A stretch of DNA of 64,000 nt from CAJCIT01 sp963771305 (GCA_963771305.1 CAVYTS010000029.1:16266-80265), one strand, 5' to 3'. Shown: positions 56,113 to 64,000, counted from the first letter of the stretch. The notes: generated from the sequence alone by a model not told the origin. Made by a program: numbers and translations.

Positions 56113-56228
56113 GTGTCGTGCGGAAGAATCCGGTCGAATGCGATCATGATTCCGCAAGCAAGCCGATCAGCATTCCGGCGGCACGACGATCACCCATTCC
56201 GGAGCCGAGCCGATCAGCGATTCCGCCG
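56113..56228. repeat. IS21-like element end with repeated 16-17-mers
   Basis: Two near-identical units GCCGATCAGCATTCCG (56162-56177) and GCCGATCAGCGATTCCG (56209-56225) lie 47 bp apart, with related partial copies around 56140-56155 and 56190-56205. Multiple spaced transposase-binding repeats are typical of IS21 ends. No istA or istB gene is present, so only an end is left. It abuts the truncated crotonase. Confidence 0.6.
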
Positions 56229-56235
56229 AGACAGC

Positions 56236-56643
56236 GAGATTATCCGCGCCCTTCGTCAATCTGGGCCTGGTGCCGGAAGCAGCCTGCTTCTACTAGCGAG
56301 CATCGGCAGCGTTCGCGCCTTTGCTCTGTTCGCGCTTGGCGAAAGCATCTCTGGTGCTGAGGCGGTCGCCCTCGGCTTTCCCAACAAAATGCTGCCGCAG
56401 GGCGAGGTGCTGACGGCCGCGCGTGCCGGTGCCAAGACGCTAGCCCAAAAGCCTGCTGGATCGGTCGTCTGGACGAAGAGACTGATGCGCGACGTTGCGG
56501 CACTTTTAGCGCGGATCGACGAAGAGAGACTGATGTTCGACGAGCGCCTAAACGATGAGGCATGTGAGGCGCTCCGTGCTTTTGCCGAGCGTGGACCGCC
56601 CAAATTTTCGAAGTACGTCGTAGGAGCGTTTACCTTCTGGCGC
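56236..56643 (+). pseudogene. Enoyl-CoA hydratase/isomerase (crotonase), 3' half only, frameshifted
   Basis: The first frame reads TARLSAPFVNLGLVPEAA, the conserved segment of crotonases after the oxyanion site, and then stops. The next frame continues SSLLLLASIGSVRAFALFALGE, AEAVALGFPNKMLP, ARAGAKTLAQKPAGSVVWTKRLMR and ends near SKYVV. The N-terminal half with the CoA-binding oxyanion motif is missing, and an IS21-like end stands where it should be. The shift near 56275 also breaks the reading frame. This is an IS-truncated relic; no function is expected. Confidence 0.8.
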
Positions 56644-56894
56644 TCCTGGTGGAACCATTCAGTTTCACGCCGAAGCGCTATCGTGCTTCGGGGGACAAGG
56701 GCTGCCCCCCGCTTTTCCGCCACCCCTTTCTCTGCTTGCGGGTTTCTTCCTTCGCTACGCTCCGGACAGATTCGCTTCACGACTCCGATCAGTTTGGCAA
56801 CATCGAAATGCCAGCGTCGCGTCGCTCCGACGTCTGATTGGCTTCCTCCGAAATGCTGCTTCTCCGGAATCACTGATCGCCTTCAGCGGAATCC

Positions 56895-57709
56895 TCAGCC
56901 GTGCCGCCAAGGTTTCGCAAATGTGGCGGAAATAGGATGGTGGTCCGAGGCTCGAACTGTATCGTGCACTTGCCCCTCCGATCGGGCTTCGCCTGAGACG
57001 TAGATCCAGTCAATCGAGCGGTTGCGCTGAAATAGCCCGCGAGAAACGGTGGTCGGGACCTGAAGTTGCTCAATCCCATCATGGAACCCGGCGGTCTGGA
57101 GCGCCGCCGCAGCACTGTCATTGCCAGCATCCAAGTTGAGTCGCTTTGCGGTCTGATGTCCTCCAGCGTCTCCCCTAACTGGCCCAAGCGGAGCGAGTCT
57201 TTCCCTCTGCTTTCGAGATGCAGGTTGTAGGTAACAGACCGTTGGTGATCGATGAATGTGTCGGCAACCAGCGAGATCCTGCCCCCGAGCCGTCGTTGAA
57301 AGAGTGCGATCTGCGGTATATACCAACGGGGTTTCCAGAAGATGGACTGCCGTCGAAAGCGAATGAGCCGTCCGTTTGAAATCGGCCACGGTGACAGGGT
57401 CGCCAGGCCGTGATACGCAGGCGAACCGCAACGGCCTGCGCTCAGTTCCTGAAACTCCTTCCCGAACACATAATTTAGGCGGAGTGACTTGGCCAGCTCG
57501 TAGGCTACGTCAAGGTATCGGGTGCGCCTTACGTTCAGGTCTACTTCCTGGAGGAGGATCAGATCCGCTTCAGCGGATCGCAGGAAGTCAAGAATCGCGG
57601 AAAACTGCAGACCGCGTTCAATATTCCAACTGACGACTCGAACGTAGTCTCGAGACCAGGGTTGTCCTCTTCCACTCCCGAATCTGCCGCAGATTATTTC
57701 ATCCATCAT
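56895..57709 (-). pseudogene. Endonuclease/exonuclease/phosphatase (EEP) family protein, inactivated
   Basis: From ATG 57709 the first frame has the EEP signature VVSWNIERG, DLILLQEVDLN, GLATLSPWPI and VTYNLHLESRG, then SDSTWMLA. The correct frame after that begins at NDSAAAALQTAGFHDG and continues with RSIDWIYVSG and the catalytic ASDHHPISA. The expected GDxN catalytic motif between WMLA and NDSA is missing. The surrounding DNA looks like a small deletion between copies of GCTGGC. The gene is thus broken and lacks a catalytic motif. It lies 52 nt downstream of the lipid-headgroup fusion gene on the same strand, so it may once have belonged to that operon as a phosphodiesterase. Confidence 0.8.
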
Positions 57710-57761
57710 CGGGGTAGTCGGCTGCCGCCTGGCTTGATTCGATGAACAAGAGGCCTCTCTC

Positions 57762-60164
57762 TTACGCAGAGGCAGCGGGGCTTACCACCTTTGGTGTCTG
57801 AACCGGGGCAAAAGTGCAGTACGAGTAGAGGGCTATGGGCCAGACGACGTTTGCGCCGAGCGCGGATAGAATGAGGCCCACCTGAGCCAAGTTGAAAATG
57901 GCGAATACCAACAAGGGATAAGGTAAAAAGCATCTCCGGATGATGAACTCAGTATGCCGGCCGAGGTACAAGAAGGGGTTAGACTGCCGGCTGGATGCCT
58001 TCGCCTGCCAGATTCGCAAGTACTGCTCGGGGCGATCGGTGGCCAGCCGGTGTCGCTGAAGGCCCGTGACGAGGAAACTCAGGACCGCGCCGAAAAACAG
58101 CAACCCACCCCAGACGAGATAGACTCGCATGCCTGAGCTTCGTAGCAGCCCTATCGTCATGCCACCGAAGATAAACAAGTAATAAAGGTAGTCGCAGACC
58201 GTTTCCAACCAGCAGCCGAAGGCGGATTCCTGAAGTTTTAAGCGAGCGACCTCACCGTCGGACCCGTCGAGAATGCTCGCAAACAATGACAAGAACGCGC
58301 CCAGGAGCATATTCCAATAGCCGCCGCAGGCGTAGAACACGCCGGAACTAAAGCTGACACCCAGAGTAAAAAGGCTGACCACGTTGGGCGTGATCGGAAA
58401 ACGAATAATCTGCCGGCTAATCGGGATGGAAATCCTGCGATTCAGCCTGGCAAAGATTCCGTCTGTCGGCTTGACGAGCCATCGATCCAGCTTCTGCTCA
58501 GCTGACAGACGGTCTTGCTCGTTCGAAATCCGCTGCCACATGTCTTCCTGCACGGGCTCACACTCGACCGAATAGTTTGAAGAAAGCCAAGCATGTAGGT
58601 CCTCGATGCATCTGATGTTTGGCCGACTGTGCTCAGCAAGATCTGCCGCAACATCTCGGGAGATTGCAAGGATGCCGGCGGGCTGCCCACTGCTGGTCAG
58701 CGTCAAGGCGCCGGACTCTTCACTCCATTCCCCTGCTCGTCGGTGCAACGACGGGTGGTATGTTCTGTCCCCGGCAATCACGACCAGACGCTTTCCCGCC
58801 TCGTCAGCGAGTTGCCCCAATAACGCGGAGAGAGTAGTTTCCCTAGGGCCGAGCTGAACCCATTCGACGGATTGGGGAAGACGCCCGGTGCTCTGTAAGC
58901 CGCGCGTCACCTGCGGTCCCGTCGCCTGATCTATCGCCACTACGATTCGGGCCGCACCCGCTTTTTGTGCGTCCAAGATCACTCGGAGCAAAACCGGGAG
59001 AGCGCCAACCCGTGAAAGCGGTGACACGAAACTGCTGTCGCCACGTGGGTTGTCAGCAAGAATAAGGACTACGTGTGAACGATCAGCCGCCTCAATCTTT
59101 TCCTGGCTCTCGGCTGGCCCCGTTTGGTTTCTCGGAGCCTGAAGGTCGGACTCGGTGCTTTCAAGGTTGCTGCGCTTCATCGACCTGGACAGTATGGCCA
59201 GGCAAAGGCCCCCTACGGCCGCCCAGAAGATCGCCCGAAAGCGTCGAGTTAGCCCGAGAGTCAAGCCGGCGGCTCCGCTTAGGCCGAGCATCTTGGCGAC
59301 AAGCATGGTTCCTCCTTCATACGTTCCGATGTTTCCTGGATTCACTAGGCCTACAATATTGACCATCTTGGTCCAAGCTTCGGTAGCTAATGCAGCGACG
59401 AAACTGATCTTGGCGCCCATGAGCCACAGAATCGCAAACACTTCAAGAACTGCCGCCAAGTGGCATACCAGGTTCAGCGCGAAGCTGGCCAAGAACGCTC
59501 GGGGCGTTCGGTGATAAAAGTCAAACAGCTTGCTTTCAATCGAATGAATCAATGATCGCTTGCGCTCCATCCAGCCTCTAAAATGCGGCACACGACTCAG
59601 CAGCCTTGTGGACCATGAGAACACCGGCCAACGTCGGTGCGCCGCAAGCACTGTCACGAGGATGACGATGAGAAGAAAGAACGCAGACAAGCCAGCGTAC
59701 CGCGAGAGGTTAGGGGGTAGCGGCAAGACCGCCAGCATAGCTATCAATCCCATTGCGCTGACCAACGCGGCAGTAAGGACGAAAAGAGCGCGGTCCAGTG
59801 CTACCGACGCAATGCCGCTGGCGAGCGGCACTGTCGGGCTCAGGAGTGACACTCGTAGAGTTTCCCCGGATACCTGCCCCAGAACGGCAAACTGTCCCAC
59901 CGCCTCCGAGGACAGCCGCAGTCCGAGCATTCGTCGAAATGAGACTTGATGCTTTTCATCTAGTAGCGTGATCCGCCACGCCCAAGTCTTCACGAGGTGC
60001 GAGACTCCGCCCAGAGCAAGGACCAGTATCAGTCCCCAACCAAGGGTTGCTACGCTTTCGAGGAGTGCAGAAGGCCCGGCTCGACGGACCAGATCTGCCA
60101 GAAGCAAAGCGCCAAGCAACCCCGCCACCAGCCGCAGCTGCGCTCCCGTTACGACCCTACGCAC
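57762..60164 (-). CDS. Flippase / degenerate nucleotidyltransferase / CDP-alcohol phosphatidyltransferase fusion
   Basis: 800-aa three-part membrane enzyme. Residues about 1-330 form a lysyl-PG-synthase/UPF0104-type transmembrane domain (RRMLGLRLSSEAVGQF, NPGNIGTYEGGTMLVAK). Residues about 365-560 resemble a sugar-nucleotidyltransferase fold, but the GxGxR loop is replaced by LADNPRGDSS, so this part is probably inactive. Residues about 575-790 form a CDP-alcohol phosphatidyltransferase with D-x2-D-G-x2-A-R (LDGSDGEVARL, near 631), then G-x3-E-x3-D (GCWLETVCD), in which the third Asp is Glu. The nearest known scheme is inositol-1-phosphate cytidylyltransferase plus DIPP synthase, or a phosphonolipid pathway. 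It starts 8 nt inside the upstream nucleotidyltransferase gene. It probably makes and moves an unusual polar lipid. Confidence 0.85.
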   Translation of the reverse strand: MRRVVTGAQLRLVAGLLGALLLADLVRRAGPSALLESVATLGWGLILVLALGGVSHLVKTWAWRITLLDEKHQVSFRRMLGLRLSSEAVGQFAVLGQVSGETLRVSLLSPTVPLASGIASVALDRALFVLTAALVSAMGLIAMLAVLPLPPNLSRYAGLSAFFLLIVILVTVLAAHRRWPVFSWSTRLLSRVPHFRGWMERKRSLIHSIESKLFDFYHRTPRAFLASFALNLVCHLAAVLEVFAILWLMGAKISFVAALATEAWTKMVNIVGLVNPGNIGTYEGGTMLVAKMLGLSGAAGLTLGLTRRFRAIFWAAVGGLCLAILSRSMKRSNLESTESDLQAPRNQTGPAESQEKIEAADRSHVVLILADNPRGDSSFVSPLSRVGALPVLLRVILDAQKAGAARIVVAIDQATGPQVTRGLQSTGRLPQSVEWVQLGPRETTLSALLGQLADEAGKRLVVIAGDRTYHPSLHRRAGEWSEESGALTLTSSGQPAGILAISRDVAADLAEHSRPNIRCIEDLHAWLSSNYSVECEPVQEDMWQRISNEQDRLSAEQKLDRWLVKPTDGIFARLNRRISIPISRQIIRFPITPNVVSLFTLGVSFSSGVFYACGGYWNMLLGAFLSLFASILDGSDGEVARLKLQESAFGCWLETVCDYLYYLFIFGGMTIGLLRSSGMRVYLVWGGLLFFGAVLSFLVTGLQRHRLATDRPEQYLRIWQAKASSRQSNPFLYLGRHTEFIIRRCFLPYPLLVFAIFNLAQVGLILSALGANVVWPIALYSYCTFAPVQTPKVVSPAASA

Positions 60165-60915
60165 ATAGCCTCTCTAGGGCTGGCATGTGGTAGAAGCGTC
60201 CGTCGAAAACGCTCTCTGCGTGCGCGAGCGCTTCTGGAGTATCAAGATCTTGCCAGCGGGCGTCACCGATCTCCAAGCCACGTAGACGTCGTTCTCGCGC
60301 CAGTTGCATCATGCCATCGGAAAGCGAGCAGTTCCCATCCTTGATTGCCGACTCGAGTCTGTCAAACAGCGCCGGGCTGCATAAGAACATGCCGGTATCC
60401 AGCGCGTCATATTCCGCGATCTCTTTGCCGATATCGACGATATGATCCCCCTCGCGCCGAACCTTGGTAGCATCATCCAAGTCAAAAACTCCATCGACAT
60501 TCGGATCCACGGCGAGAACGACCTCACCTGGCGCGAGGGGCTGCTCCAGCAATACCTCCGCCGTTTCTGTGTCAAAGAGATGATCAGCCATAAGTAACAT
60601 GAAGTTCTCATGGATTTCATCTCTGGCTTTCAGTACTGAAATGCCGTTTTGTTTGTGGTAGTCCGGATTTTCGACCCACGTTACTGATAGGTTGGCCAGC
60701 CATCGACTGTCAAGCCAGCTGCGAATCAGGTCGGAGCGATACCCAACGACAATCACGAACCTCTCAATGCCGGCTTCATACGCTCTGCCAATTACGTGTT
60801 CGAGAATGGGCTTGCCCCGGAACGGCACCAGGGGTTTGGGCAGTCCGCCTGATACGGATCTCAGACGTGTACCGTTGCCAGCGGCGAGGATGAGACACTG
60901 ATTTACTTTTGTCAT
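60157..60915 (-). CDS. Sugar/alcohol-phosphate nucleotidyltransferase (MobA/IPCT-like)
   Basis: 252-aa cytoplasmic enzyme with a canonical nucleotidyltransferase N-terminus: LILAAGNGTRL (GxGTR loop), LPKPLVPFRGKPILEHVI (KPL(V) motif), a central MLLMADHLFD with the metal-binding Asp, and DIGKEIAEYDALDTGMFL near the substrate pocket. This resembles inositol-1-phosphate cytidylyltransferase and related CMP-alcohol activators. It should form the CDP-activated headgroup used by the transferase encoded next (overlap 8 nt). ATG 60915 follows GGAGG by 7 nt and overlaps the stop of the 65-aa gene; a longer frame upstream is that small gene in another frame. The headgroup alcohol is unknown. Confidence 0.9.
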   Translation of the reverse strand: MTKVNQCLILAAGNGTRLRSVSGGLPKPLVPFRGKPILEHVIGRAYEAGIERFVIVVGYRSDLIRSWLDSRWLANLSVTWVENPDYHKQNGISVLKARDEIHENFMLLMADHLFDTETAEVLLEQPLAPGEVVLAVDPNVDGVFDLDDATKVRREGDHIVDIGKEIAEYDALDTGMFLCSPALFDRLESAIKDGNCSLSDGMMQLARERRLRGLEIGDARWQDLDTPEALAHAESVFDGRFYHMPALERLCA

Positions 60916-61109
60916 GAAACACCTCCGTAAAGCGAGACCACTCGGGCGGTGGAGTGCTCCCGCGTGCAAAACTCATCTCCCTCCCGCCATGGAACAGGGT
61001 AGGTGCGCATACAGGCGCGACAGCAATAGTGTCCATGAATCGGCCAGAAGGGCTCCGGATGAAACGCCCGGCACCATCCGCTAGCCACATGCTTCCAGAG
61101 GGCCCTCAT
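60912..61109 (-). CDS. 65-aa Cys-rich protein leading the lipid-headgroup operon
   Basis: ATG 61109 has AAAGGAG 7 nt upstream. The 65-residue product is rich in aromatic and Cys residues: FHPEPFWPIHGHYCCRACMR carries C-C-x2-C, followed by TYPVPWREGDEFCTREH with another Cys and a His. A small metal-binding (zinc-ribbon-like) fold is possible. The stop overlaps the nucleotidyltransferase ATG (ATGA). I do not recognise the family. It is probably an accessory factor of the headgroup pathway. It lies inside a longer open frame belonging to the RAYT relic, which makes it easy to miss. Confidence 0.7.
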   Translation of the reverse strand: MRALWKHVASGWCRAFHPEPFWPIHGHYCCRACMRTYPVPWREGDEFCTREHSTARVVSLYGGVS

Positions 61110-61140
61110 TTTGAGTTCTCCTTTGTGTCGATGCAATTGA

Positions 61141-61745
61141 TCACACCCATGTGAAGGCAATGCGGCTGCCACTCTCAAGTTCCTCTGGAAACAGCCATTC
61201 TGTTGCTGATCGATGCCGAACTTCGTCACGTGCTTCGGCAGATGAGGAGGCAGTCGGCATCCGGAGCATCGAGATACCAAGGACGGTTGTGCCGTTCGAA
61301 GTCCGCAGTGAACCGCAGCGGACGACCATGGGCTTTGCTCGGCCGCGGCGACAAGATTGGCGCGCACAGGATTCAGTTCGATGTAGCGGAGAACCGTCCA
61401 GACGGCGTCTCCGGCCAGTGAGCACGAGTAGAAGCGGGATTGCCAGAGGTGACCGCAGCAGGAACCCATGCGACGATTGAGGCGCTGCGAATAGTCGGAC
61501 TGGGTGCGTCGCATGGTTCGCGCCGGAGCAGCACGTTGCCGGGGAACGGCGAGCAGGGGTATGTGATTCGCCATCAGACACCAACCGAAGATCTCCAGGC
61601 CTTCCACTGCGGCGTGATGGCCCCAGAGTTCCAGCTACTCAGCCCGGTCTTCGTCCGAGAAGAAAACCGTTTGGCGATAATTCCCACGTAGGGTGACGTG
61701 AAATGCGGTGTCAGTCTCGACGAGCCGGGCTTCGTGTGCCACACT
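61141..61745 (-). pseudogene. REP-associated tyrosine transposase (RAYT/Y1) relic 1
   Basis: Reconstructed minus-strand reading: AFHVTLRGNYRQTVFFSDEDRAE, then TAG where the family has Tyr, then LELWGHHAAVEGLEIFGWCLMANHIP. The HUH motif expected as HIH is HIP. The sequence continues with RTMRRTHSDYSQRLN-type text (RTMRRTQSDYSQRLN), HLWQSRFYSC and VLRYIELNPVRANLV. The stop codon and the lost His show it is dead. RAYTs mobilise REP palindromes. No REP array is evident nearby. Boundaries are approximate, and the 3' end runs towards the 65-aa gene. Confidence 0.8.
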
Positions 61746-62016
61746 GCGTTAGTACCGGATTGGGCGGAGGATTATCGGACAAAACGCCCGTCCCAATTTC
61801 CCCCTGCCAGAGATGGCCTGTGCGGTTCCTGCGCGCTTCGAGGTACAGCGCGTAACGTCTGTGGGCCCGGCGCAAAGCGACTGCCAGCGAGTGACGCTCC
61901 TCAGGGATAGCCACAACGTGTATGTGGTTATCCATCAAGCAATAAGCCAAATCCGGTCGCGGGCCTGAGCGGAGTACGTAGCCAGGCACTCTATAGATAC
62001 GTGCGGCGGTCGGCAT
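61746..62016 (-). pseudogene. REP-associated tyrosine transposase relic 2, truncated
   Basis: Encodes a second RAYT middle part: AYCLMDNHIHVVAIPEERHSLAVALRRAHRRYALYLE and RTGHLWQGEI, given as spans. Here the HIH motif is intact, but the sequence breaks off at the edge of relic 1 and the N-terminus is not recognisable. It differs from relic 1, so it comes from another subfamily. The tandem order suggests one relic inserted beside or into the other. Confidence 0.75.
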
Positions 62017-62245
62017 CCGAGAAAAGAAACGCGCTGCCGGTCAACACAGCGCTCGGTGATGTGGTGCGCCACTCGGCAGCAACAACGCGCTAAAATTGGG
62101 CCATTACCGATAGAATGGGCATGCCGTGGGGATTTTTCACTTCGTGCCATATCGTTCCCCGAAGTTCCTTTCAACATGCAGGCTGTCTGGCGGCTGGAAC
62201 CGGAGTTGAGTACAAGAATCTTCATACGAGCGGGGGTTCCGATGC

Positions 62246-62788
62246 TTACTGGTCGTGGAGCGAAGGCGCTGGCTCGGGTAGAGTTGACTGTTTAATGGCA
62301 TTTGCCACATTACGCGCCAGGTTGTGCGTTGCTCGCAGATTCCCTCCGAAAAAGATGACATTGCCATCCACCACGCGTTCAAGGACAACTTCGCCTTCCC
62401 GTGTGCAGAGCTGACTTCGAACCTTCAGTTTCGTAGCTCCGGCCACGGTGGTGACAGCCCGTTTCGTCTCGCTGCCCGGAGTATATGATTCGACAGTTGT
62501 CTTCAGGATTAGGAGTGCCGGAACGTCGTTGGCGGCGCGATCCCCGCTGCGGAGCACTGTGGAGAACTGCTTAGTCTTGACCAGTTCGTCCAACAGATTC
62601 TCGTAGATCGCGGCCTCGAATTCGGGCGCGATACTCGAGCCGCCCGGGTCAACCTGGTTGACTACCACGCTCCATTGCGCGGCGCCAGTGCGATTGACTC
62701 CTGCGAGTAAAGGCACTGTCAATGCTGATAGGCCGATCGCAATAGCTGCCGTAACCGCCTGCAATGAGGCTCTTCTACTTAACTTCAT
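62246..62788 (-). CDS. DUF4410-like exported protein
   Basis: 180-aa protein with a signal peptide (MKLSRRASLQAVTAAIAIGLSALTVPLLAG, spanning residues 1-30). The rest has the DUF4410-like pattern: a putative Rossmann-type strand WSVVVNQVDP, FEAAIYENLLDELVKTKQFSTVLRSG, ALLILKTTVESYTPGSETKRA (the family hallmark PGS/T..R) and a late VFFGGNLRATHNLARNVANAIK. The family is thought to comprise periplasmic or lipoprotein factors of unknown role. The ATG at 62788 is supported by GGAGAC upstream and the signal peptide. It overlaps the end of the preceding gene by 14 nt. Confidence 0.65.
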   Translation of the reverse strand: MKLSRRASLQAVTAAIAIGLSALTVPLLAGVNRTGAAQWSVVVNQVDPGGSSIAPEFEAAIYENLLDELVKTKQFSTVLRSGDRAANDVPALLILKTTVESYTPGSETKRAVTTVAGATKLKVRSQLCTREGEVVLERVVDGNVIFFGGNLRATHNLARNVANAIKQSTLPEPAPSLHDQ

Positions 62789-63335
62789 TTTTTGTCTCCA
62801 GTCTCGGGGCTGTATCATCTTTCAGCCCGCTAACATTTACACCTTTGGTCTCCAGTTCGCTTCCAATAGCTTGCCCTTGACCTTTACTCAATTGGCAGAT
62901 CGCTCCGTGAAAACCTCCGTTGGAATCGAGGTAGTCCACTGTCAAAAAGTCGTACTTCTTGTGAGCGAATAACCCAATCACTCGTCCCCCGCCGAATGGT
63001 GCAGCAGTCCGACCCAAGGCCACCGGCGTCCCGCCGACCTCTTTGTCTTCCTGACTGAGAAAGACGCCCTGAATGGAACCAATCGGTATCCGAGCAATGG
63101 GACCCCCGGCTGGCTTAAAAACCAAGGCATCGCCCTGAATTGAGAGTTCTCCGGTCGCGTTGTTCGAAATACCTTCGAGGCCTACGATGGCCGTGGCTTG
63201 CACTCCGGAGGTGGAAATTGGACCTTTGGCTTGGTTGCCATCCTGCGACATAAGGCTTGCGGTAAAGCAAACCATCGGCATGAGACACCGAAGTGCCCGG
63301 CCTGTTATCTTCGATAAAACAGTTTGGTAGCGCAT
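62775..63335 (-). CDS. Exported protein of unknown function
   Basis: 186-aa protein with a signal peptide (CLMPMVCFTASLMSQ at about residues 17-31). The mature part is a small beta-rich domain: ELSIQGDALVFKPAGGPIARIPIGSIQGVFLSQ, a glycine-rich GRTAAPFGGGRVIGLFAHKKYDFLTVDYLDS and QAIGSELETKGVNV. The beta-strand pattern resembles PH-like or 'bPH' sandwich proteins, but this is not certain. It is 14 nt into the DUF4410-like gene, so the two are translationally coupled. No known partner. Confidence 0.6.
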   Translation of the reverse strand: MRYQTVLSKITGRALRCLMPMVCFTASLMSQDGNQAKGPISTSGVQATAIVGLEGISNNATGELSIQGDALVFKPAGGPIARIPIGSIQGVFLSQEDKEVGGTPVALGRTAAPFGGGRVIGLFAHKKYDFLTVDYLDSNGGFHGAICQLSKGQGQAIGSELETKGVNVSGLKDDTAPRLETKNEVK

Positions 63336-64000
63336 AATTGTTGCCGGATTATTCCGGACCTTCTGTCAGGTAATGAGCAGTTTTGGTTCCATCGGCCTGG
63401 GAGCGAAGCATCTGAAAAGACGCGTCCAGACCGCTCGATATGACTCGACTCCGACATGGGCTTTTGCCGAAACTCGGCGTTCAGCCCGGCATGTGCCCAG
63501 TGTCGGCAGTCACCTGCGGACGCTTAATACTGGAAGTGCGATCGGTGAGCGCGGTATTATCGGGCACGAAAACTCCTCATGAACGAGCGGTTGCCTCCAT
63601 ACCCTGCAGTGGTAGCTGAAGCTGCCACGCCAGTTGCCGCGCAAATTTCCCTCACAGGGGTACGTAAATCCCTTCGCCTCTTGCAGTCGCGTAGTTGTCA
63701 CCGCCAGCGATCCCGGTTAGGGTGTGGAAGCACTGGCAACCTAAATTCGACGATCACGTGTGGGCCTGTCGAGAACGACGCTCGGCTTGCTGGTTTCAAA
63801 TCCATGGAATTGAACATGGCGCAAGAAATCAAAGTCATGGCTTCCAAGACCATGCACCGGAAGACAGCGAAATACGGCCGCAGCATAGCAGCAGCTGGAT
63901 CTCAGCTAAGCCAAGTCCGGTTCTGGGAAGCTTCGCCGGATTAGGAACGACATACGGCGTTATCGTCCGCAATCCGTTTGGCCGTACCAGCTGTCGTTCG
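63336..64000. other. Gene-poor end of the window
   Basis: About 665 nt after the last supported gene. Open frames on both strands (for example 63579-63944 plus) lack a convincing ribosome-binding site and domain. The tail near 63815-63944 (MAQEIKVMASKTMHRKTAKY) is lysine-rich and could be the start of a gene running off the window, but it stops before the end. Nothing is claimed here. Confidence 0.4.

Noticed and set aside
63579..63944. 121-aa open frame at the right end of the window
   Set aside because: Mixed composition, no domain and no clear ribosome-binding site; kept only as an unassigned region.

Overview
The window looks like the chromosome of a soil acidobacterium, most likely of the Solibacter/Bryobacter type. 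This rests on gene content, not on a marker gene. It carries a plug-less, carboxypeptidase-regulatory TonB-type receptor, large secreted-propeller histidine kinases with NarL regulators, FhlA-like sigma-54 activators, TPR proteins, GH51/CE1 polysaccharide enzymes and many relics of mobile DNA. No rRNA, intact tRNA or CRISPR array is visible.

Layout. 0.2-2.6 kb: a likely integrated-element edge, with a YhcG-type nuclease, a plasmid RepA-like initiator and the 3' half of a tRNA-Gly(CCC). 2.9-6.8 kb: a GntR-ABC export operon with a near-leaderless promoter/operator, then a secreted cytochrome-PQQ dehydrogenase. 7.3-11.3 kb: an endonuclease III-like protein lacking the catalytic residues, a frameshifted isoprenylcysteine-methyltransferase-like gene and an ABC exporter whose permease is frameshifted in a T run. 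12-14.8 kb: an arabinofuranosidase and a CE1-like esterase. 15-17.7 kb: an IS1634-type transposase, a broken MNT nucleotidyltransferase and a DksA/TraR protein. 18.1-30.5 kb: a duplicated signalling region. Two sigma-54 activators flank two propeller sensor kinases; the first kinase's response regulator has been cut and fused to the second kinase, and one intact NarL regulator remains. 30.7-32.0 kb: a complete IS5-family element with CTAA target duplications. 32.4-36.0 kb: glycogen phosphorylase and a DedA-rhodanese fusion. 36.5-43.5 kb: a TetR-TolC-MFP-RND efflux operon, followed by a membrane SpoIIE phosphatase. 45-49.4 kb: parts of a partner-switching system (a sigma-like protein, two STAS proteins and a broken RsbW-like kinase). 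49.9-56.1 kb: an SRPBCC and a TPR protein, then an ECF sigma factor, a TonB-type receptor and a LolA-like protein. 56.1-57.7 kb: an IS21-like end, a truncated crotonase and a broken EEP hydrolase. 57.8-61.1 kb: a polar-lipid headgroup operon encoding a 65-aa Cys-rich protein, a nucleotidyltransferase and a flippase/pseudo-nucleotidyltransferase/CDP-alcohol transferase fusion. 61.1-62.0 kb: two RAYT transposase relics. 62.2-63.3 kb: two small exported proteins.

Themes. Several genes carry apparent single-base frameshifts. Some sit at short homopolymers and may be sequencing errors; others (nonsense codon plus frameshift, motif loss by a small deletion, truncation by an IS) look like real decay. 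The most unusual intact systems are the lipid headgroup operon at 57.8-61.1 kb and the duplicated kinase/sigma-54 region at 18-30.5 kb. Functions are assigned from recognisable motifs in the translated sequence; no database search was run.
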